DNA of 6,309 nucleotides from Peptoniphilus_A sp050943655 (GTDB lineage: Bacteria > Bacillota > Clostridia > Tissierellales > Peptoniphilaceae), in assembly GCF_050943655.1 (NCBI RefSeq), contig NZ_JBMNPQ010000082.1, positions 1 to 6,309 on the forward strand, read 5' to 3'. Position 1 is the stretch's first letter, and each line of letters starts with the position of its first letter. The translations under genes and the position numbers were made by a program. Under the pieces are notes generated by a model. That model had not been told where the DNA came from, made no database searches, and was given only the letters and a program-made list of their open reading frames with translations. Positions 5,312 to 6,309 of the stretch are shown in pieces.

Positions 5312-6309
5312 TTAAATAAATGTTCTTGGAATTATAAATAGCACAATTGATGCTATAAAATAGCAAATTGTAAACGCCAAGGACTGTTTGAAGTCATTTT
5401 TATTTAATTTCATATCTTCTTTAGATAGAAGTTTTGCAACAATTGATGCAATAAATGCAAGTATTGGATAAGCAATTAAAATTCCAAGATTGCTTGTTCC
5501 CTTTCCAATGAATCTATAAAATGTAGGAATCATTATGAAAAGAGCAGCTAAGAAAATCATCAAATTGCCTCTGTTCATCCAAATTAATCCAAGTGTTGCT
5601 ATTGCCAAAACAATAAATAGAACAGTTGAAATTGTATTTATTGTGGAGATTTTGCTGACCAATTTTTCGTTAACAGTTTCAAGTTTATTTATGTAATAAC
5701 CTGAATTGTTGAAAGCTTCTTTTATGCTATCAGTCTTCTTTGTACTTTCTTGCCAGTCACTAACTTTTGCATTTGTGACAAAAACTGATGCATTTTCAAC
5801 TAATTGTGATCCTGAAAAATATAGTGGAGATGGCTTGTAATAAACTGTAAAGTCATAGTCACCGATACTTTCAGTTAAATCCAATTTTATTTCACTTTTT
5901 GCAATAAACTCTTTGTTATCTGTCTTGTTGAAGAAGTCTTTTAACTTTAACTTTTCTTGGAACAAAGACTCATTTACCTTGTCAAAATCGCCCTTTAAAT
6001 TAGCTTTTGAATTTTTATAATTAACTCCTTCGCCAAAGAAAATTTGTCTTACAGGAGTTCCTAAAATTCTTGCAGTTGAATCTTCGCCTGTGTAGTTAAA
6101 CTTAATATCATATTTAACTAACTTTTGGTCGCCCTTTCCTACTGTGGACCTAAATACATTAAAATCGTTAATTCCTTCAGCATTATTAAACACAATGCCG
6201 TCAAATTCCCTATTTACATTTGAATTTGGCCAAAGAAGAGATTCACTAAAAAAAGAAGTAAGAGAAAATAGTAATAAAACTAAAACAAAAATTGCAAATA
6301 TTACAACCT
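5312..6309 (-). CDS. Membrane protein of unknown function, 5' end outside window
   Basis: I do not recognise this protein family. The frame is open from the stop at 5312-5314 to the window edge, giving at least 331 residues. A GTG at 6191-6193 would give 293 residues, but the 38 upstream codons continue in frame and encode a strongly hydrophobic helix (VVIFAIFVLVLLLLF) followed by a Ser/Asn-rich stretch. No ATG, GTG or TTG occurs in those codons, so the real start is beyond 6309. Numbered from the GTG, the order is: a polar, probably extracytoplasmic domain (about 1-185, with Tyr/Phe/Asp-rich beta-like segments and a helical end at 153-185), then four membrane helices (about 188-206, 209-227, 236-256, 270-288). 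A short charged cytoplasmic-type stretch (257-269) lies between the last two helices. It ends in IIPRTFI. It has its own terminator, so a functional tie to the nucleoside transporter is not implied. Confidence 0.85.
   Translation of the reverse strand, partial: VVIFAIFVLVLLLFSLTSFFSESLLWPNSNVNREFDGIVFNNAEGINDFNVFRSTVGKGDQKLVKYDIKFNYTGEDSTARILGTPVRQIFFGEGVNYKNSKANLKGDFDKVNESLFQEKLKLKDFFNKTDNKEFIAKSEIKLDLTESIGDYDFTVYYKPSPLYFSGSQLVENASVFVTNAKVSDWQESTKKTDSIKEAFNNSGYYINKLETVNEKLVSKISTINTISTVLFIVLAIATLGLIWMNRGNLMIFLAALFIMIPTFYRFIGKGTSNLGILIAYPILAFIASIVAKLLSKEDMKLNKNDFKQSLAFTICYFIASIVLFIIPRTFI

Overview
The window is AT-rich bacterial DNA with strong AGGAGG-type ribosome binding sites, consensus sigma-A-like promoters, a Gram-positive style lipoprotein signal and short U-rich intrinsic terminators. 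Together these point to a low-GC Firmicute. An anaerobic coccus or clostridial relative (Tissierellia-like) is my guess from overall style, and is not proven. Every supported gene lies on the minus strand, so transcription runs from right to left.

From right to left, the layout is as follows. (1) Positions 5312-6309 hold the 3' part of a membrane protein gene of unknown function. Its reading frame is still open at the window edge, so its true start lies outside. It ends at a good intrinsic terminator (5276-5305). (2) A consensus promoter (5198-5226) drives a BMP/PnrA-family nucleoside-binding lipoprotein gene (4073-5167). Two tandem intrinsic terminators follow it (4035-4064 and 3994-4031). 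(3) A second promoter with an extended -10 element (3934-3963) drives three tightly coupled genes. These are a two-domain ATPase (2373-3905), a first permease (1205-2386) and a second permease (250-1212). They overlap by 14 and 8 bases and end at an intrinsic terminator (213-239). (4) Positions 1-209 hold no gene I can support. They contain an AT-rich gap with one GC-richer patch and a 16-codon open frame.

The four transporter genes form a complete nucleoside-type ABC importer of the kind called NupNOPQ in Bacillus subtilis and BmpA-NupABC in streptococci. The lipoprotein is tethered outside the membrane and captures the ligand. The two different permeases form the heterodimeric channel, and the single polypeptide with two ATPase domains powers it. 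The family assignment is strong, but the exact substrate (guanosine or another nucleoside) is inferred from family knowledge.

The system itself is well known. The less ordinary points are the separation of the binding-protein gene from the rest of the operon by tandem terminators plus a new promoter, the unidentified membrane protein at the right edge, and the charged C-terminal tail of the first permease. I saw no CRISPR array, tRNA, rRNA, riboswitch, insertion sequence or other mobile element.
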